Source: Dechloromonas sp. TW-R-39-2 (GTDB lineage: Bacteria; Pseudomonadota; Gammaproteobacteria; Burkholderiales; Rhodocyclaceae). From it: a stretch of 64,000 bases of DNA. The DNA lies in the NCBI RefSeq assembly GCF_016864195.1, contig NZ_CP045202.1:1209001-1273000 (forward strand), written 5' to 3'. Positions 62,301 to 64,000 of the stretch are shown here, piece by piece. The notes under the pieces are model-generated. The model was not told the DNA's origin. It worked only from the letters and a program-made list of their open reading frames with translations, and made no database searches. Each line of letters starts with the position of its first letter. The first letter of the stretch is position 1. The translations under genes and the position numbers were made by a program.

Positions 62301-64000
62301 AATTCTCGATCGGGGAAAAACCGTTTTCCGTTCGGCGATGACCATTGAAATTTTCTCCGAGGAGCGCCGCGGGTTTACAAATGCTGACTACGAGCCACTG
62401 AAAGAGCATTACAACGAGAAGAATTTTCAGATTCATGTCATCCATGAATACGCCAAGCTAGGCTTGAAGAAGCTGTCTGACGCGCTGAATTTTGTGTTGG
62501 CCTACTTTACGTTGCCAAAGCTCGAATTCATCCGAAGGTATTTTGCCGGCCGAAAAGAGATCCTCGACCGGGCAACGACTGAAGAGTCCTATCGGCGGAT
62601 CGTTGAGTCCCTTCGCCACCCGATTCAGCAGCGTTTGGTCTCCGAAAAAGCTGACACAAACCGCCTGATCCTAGCAGGCCCTGGCTCCGGGAAAACCAGG
62701 GTGATTGTTCACCGTGTTGCCTATCTGGTTCGTGTCCTGCGCGAACCACCGAGTAGCATTATCGTTCTTGCATTCAATAGAGGGGCTGCCTGGGAAATTC
62801 GTCAGCGCCTAAGGAATTTGATTGCTTCCGATGCGGGTGCGGTGACGGTGTTGACCTATCACGCGTTAGCATTTCGATTGACCGGGACGAGTTTTGCCAA
62901 CCTAGCAGAACAAGCGACATCGGATGCGCCATCGATCAGCCTGGATGGCGTACTCGATAAAGCGATTGCGTTGTTGCAAGGCAAAACGGATCTGAACGGC
63001 ATTGAAGGTGACAGCGACGAACTGCGTGAGCGGTTATTGGCGGGCTATCGCCACATCCTAGTCGATGAGTATCAAGATATTGACCAGCGCCAATACGAGT
63101 TGATCAGCGCGCTAGCCGGTCGGCAGGCTGCTGATAAAGATGCTCGCCTCACCTTGTTGGCAGTCGGTGACGACGATCAAAACATTTATACATTCCGGGG
63201 CACAAGCAACGAGTTTATCCACCGTTTTCAGGAGGACTATCAGGCAAAGGTTGAATATCTGGTGGAGAACTATCGATCAAATGCGAACATCATTGCCGCA
63301 GCCAATGCATTAATCGCCTCGCATCCTAATCGCTTGAAGGTTGATCACCCAATTCGTATCAATCACGCGAGGCAGAGTGAATCTCCTGGTGGGCTATGGC
63401 AGCGACTGGATCCGATTGCACAAGGGCGTACGCAGATACTAAGTGTTCCGGGCGATCATGTCGGACAGGCAGTGGTTGTTATTGAAGAGCTGATGCGTTT
63501 AAAAGCCTTGGATGCCAACAGTGATTGGGGCGATTTTGCTGTGCTGGCTAGAAATCGTGCAACCCTGGATCCGTTCCGAGCTTGGTGCCATCAGAACAAA
63601 ATCGGATATCGAGTCTCAGATAAGGAGAGTGCCGGTCCCCGTTTTTACCAGACAAGAGAAGCCTATCTCCTACTGGACATGCTGCGATCAAAACCCAGTC
63701 GCCGTCTAAAGCCACGTGGCTTGCTACGCTGGTTCGAGATGCGATTTGGTGGTCAGTATCATGACAACCCTTGGCTCAATCTGCTGGGCCAGTTCGTCGA
63801 GGAGTTCGTCTGTATTTGGGGGGAGATATCGGTGCCCAGCAGTACCGTTGCCGATGAGCTCTATGAGTTTGGTGTGGATGCGGTGAGGACAGATCGGGGA
63901 AGGCTGACGCTCTCCACCGTGCATTCAGCCAAGGGGCGAGAATTCAAGCATGTCGTGATTCTGGATGGGCAGGATTGGACAAGCTCAAACGACGATGAGC
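59338..64000 (+). CDS. DnaQ-like exonuclease-RecQ-UvrD helicase fusion (3' end outside window)
   Basis: At least 1554 residues, still open at the edge. The first part (about 10-135) looks like a DEDD exonuclease: CLDIET (Asp14, Glu16), GHNVVRHD (Asp72), and a later Asp before SLKLW. A Cys set CDDPVCPYC precedes a RecQ helicase with PTGGGKS (316-322), DEAHCLSKWG (419-428), CYTATAK and QEAGRAGRD. After a linker comes a UvrD/Rep helicase with GPGSGKT (1114-1120), DEYQDID (1243-), VGDDDQNIYTFRG and TVHSAKGREF (about 1527-). An in-frame TAG at 59326 fixes ATG 59338 as the first usable start. It is divergent from the repeat-protein operon and probably processes foreign or damaged DNA. Confidence 0.88.
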   Translation, partial: MTHTSFAPRCLCLDIETAIDNVLDIYKFAAWRADTDASVALQGKQISSSLEKIDALTEGAAFVLGHNVVRHDLPALAVRFPSLRLNHLPAVDTLELSPIAFPANPYHSLVKDYKLVRDARNDPLKDAQLSLKLWQDQYAAFEHLNQTSPDELACHHYFLTREAKGGVGSFFAKLRGAMPPKASDVKDAVVRLTQGKVCPKNLNQILLRSLEDTEAGHAFSYVLAWLRVSGGNSVLPPWVRLQYPSTTTFIEQLRETPCDDPVCPYCSLYLDPRNELDRYFGFSNFRPEPKNAEGGSLQEDIVRAGYAGESILAILPTGGGKSICYQLPALSRHWRNGSLTIIVSPLQSLMKDQVDNLVKVGIYSAATLNGMLTMPERREVLEKIRLGDVGILLVSPEQFRNHAFVEAIRHRQIGTWVFDEAHCLSKWGNDFRPDYLYVSRFIRERYARQSHDVAPVSCYTATAKREVIDDIRSHFQESLGIELRILDGGHERNNLHYEVMPVTKPEKPALIHRLLEKEFGDPAKTGREGGAVVFAARRKSAEELSGFLKDMGWACAHFHAGLDAGVKKDVQQAFIEGDLKVIVATNAFGMGVDKPDVRIVIHAEIPGSLENYLQEAGRAGRDREESRCVLLYDEEDVEAQFSLSARSRLSRQDIAGILKALRRYAGKTKSTEVVVTPGEILADDDLETSIEADNPDADTKVRTAVSWLERARFLERNENHTRVFPGSLKVPNLEEAEKRLRRANLSEDIFGKYRDLVSVLINARDDEGISTDELMAILGATSDEVIRMLHQLEQLGVLTNDLSLTVLLRKGVKDASQDRLLRLIAIEKAILELLPELAPDADSGEWQDVNQRGLCQELKNRTGIDFIPADLMKVLHSLARPFGEGEKSRRASIDVKLIRREILKIRLLRSWANIREIAEKRRSVAGVLLQFLLRKLDDKVRGVDLRVECKVGELAEALKSDLEIGPQVKDDLTAIDAGLLYLHDNGVVILDRGKTVFRSAMTIEIFSEERRGFTNADYEPLKEHYNEKNFQIHVIHEYAKLGLKKLSDALNFVLAYFTLPKLEFIRRYFAGRKEILDRATTEESYRRIVESLRHPIQQRLVSEKADTNRLILAGPGSGKTRVIVHRVAYLVRVLREPPSSIIVLAFNRGAAWEIRQRLRNLIASDAGAVTVLTYHALAFRLTGTSFANLAEQATSDAPSISLDGVLDKAIALLQGKTDLNGIEGDSDELRERLLAGYRHILVDEYQDIDQRQYELISALAGRQAADKDARLTLLAVGDDDQNIYTFRGTSNEFIHRFQEDYQAKVEYLVENYRSNANIIAAANALIASHPNRLKVDHPIRINHARQSESPGGLWQRLDPIAQGRTQILSVPGDHVGQAVVVIEELMRLKALDANSDWGDFAVLARNRATLDPFRAWCHQNKIGYRVSDKESAGPRFYQTREAYLLLDMLRSKPSRRLKPRGLLRWFEMRFGGQYHDNPWLNLLGQFVEEFVCIWGEISVPSSTVADELYEFGVDAVRTDRGRLTLSTVHSAKGREFKHVVILDGQDWTSSNDDE

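Overview
The window reads as chromosome of a denitrifying betaproteobacterium, most likely a Rhodocyclaceae relative (Dechloromonas/Azonexus type). This is inferred from gene content: a cd1 nitrite reductase locus with nirE, nirC, nirF, nirDL, nirG, nirH, nirJ and nirN; paired cyanophycin synthetases with their DUF1854/ABC partners; cytochrome c' with a cytochrome b561; and high-GC coding DNA. No rRNA or other species marker is present, so the taxonomy stays an inference.

Layout. 1-14.8 kb is housekeeping: ilvE (cut by the window edge), nudJ-hypothetical-mnmA, an OmpA-type lipoprotein, a patatin-like protein, a GST, purB with two small followers, cytochrome c'/b561, the minus-strand queA-tgt-yajC-secD-secF block, and tRNA-Leu(CAA). 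14.8-22.2 kb is the first nir locus, with nirE divergent from nirS and the accessory cytochromes and heme d1 genes, followed by a bacteriohemerythrin. 22.8-30.6 kb is a cyanophycin module on the minus strand (ABC transporter, DUF1854, cphA', cphA). A receiver/histidine kinase hybrid follows, divergent from a second heme d1 operon (nirJ-nirN). FNR/DNR-like boxes lie upstream of both nir transcription units. 34.8-41.9 kb returns to ordinary genes (ComB-like phosphatase, Csp1-like copper storage protein, L,D-transpeptidase, SpmA/B-like protein, rluE, DUF192, ubiC, chemoreceptor).

From about 42 kb to the right edge the DNA looks different: more AT-rich, with accessory genes only. It opens with a recombinase module (CxxC protein, large serine recombinase, two ParB-like proteins). 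Then come two divergent immune-type operons sharing one control region. On the plus strand is a complete type II CBASS operon (DUF2188 protein, CapV-like phospholipase, DncV-like CD-NTase, Cap2 E1/E2, Cap3 JAMM peptidase). On the minus strand is a less familiar five-gene operon: XRE regulator, ImmA/IrrE protease, a divergent DisA/DAC-fold domain, a Cap15-like 2TM beta-barrel protein, and a Lit/U49-like HExxH peptidase. Beyond CBASS is a second unusual cluster: a 50-residue protein made of two NPxxPAY repeats, a TPR protein, a HicA-like small protein and a large PD-(D/E)XK nuclease. These are divergent from a giant exonuclease-RecQ-UvrD fusion that runs off the window.

The best candidates for an undescribed system are the XRE/ImmA/DAC/2TM/Lit operon (46.36-49.65 kb) and the TPR/HicA/nuclease/exo-RecQ-UvrD cluster (54.4-64 kb). 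Both functions are inferred from domain content and island context; nothing in the sequence proves activity.
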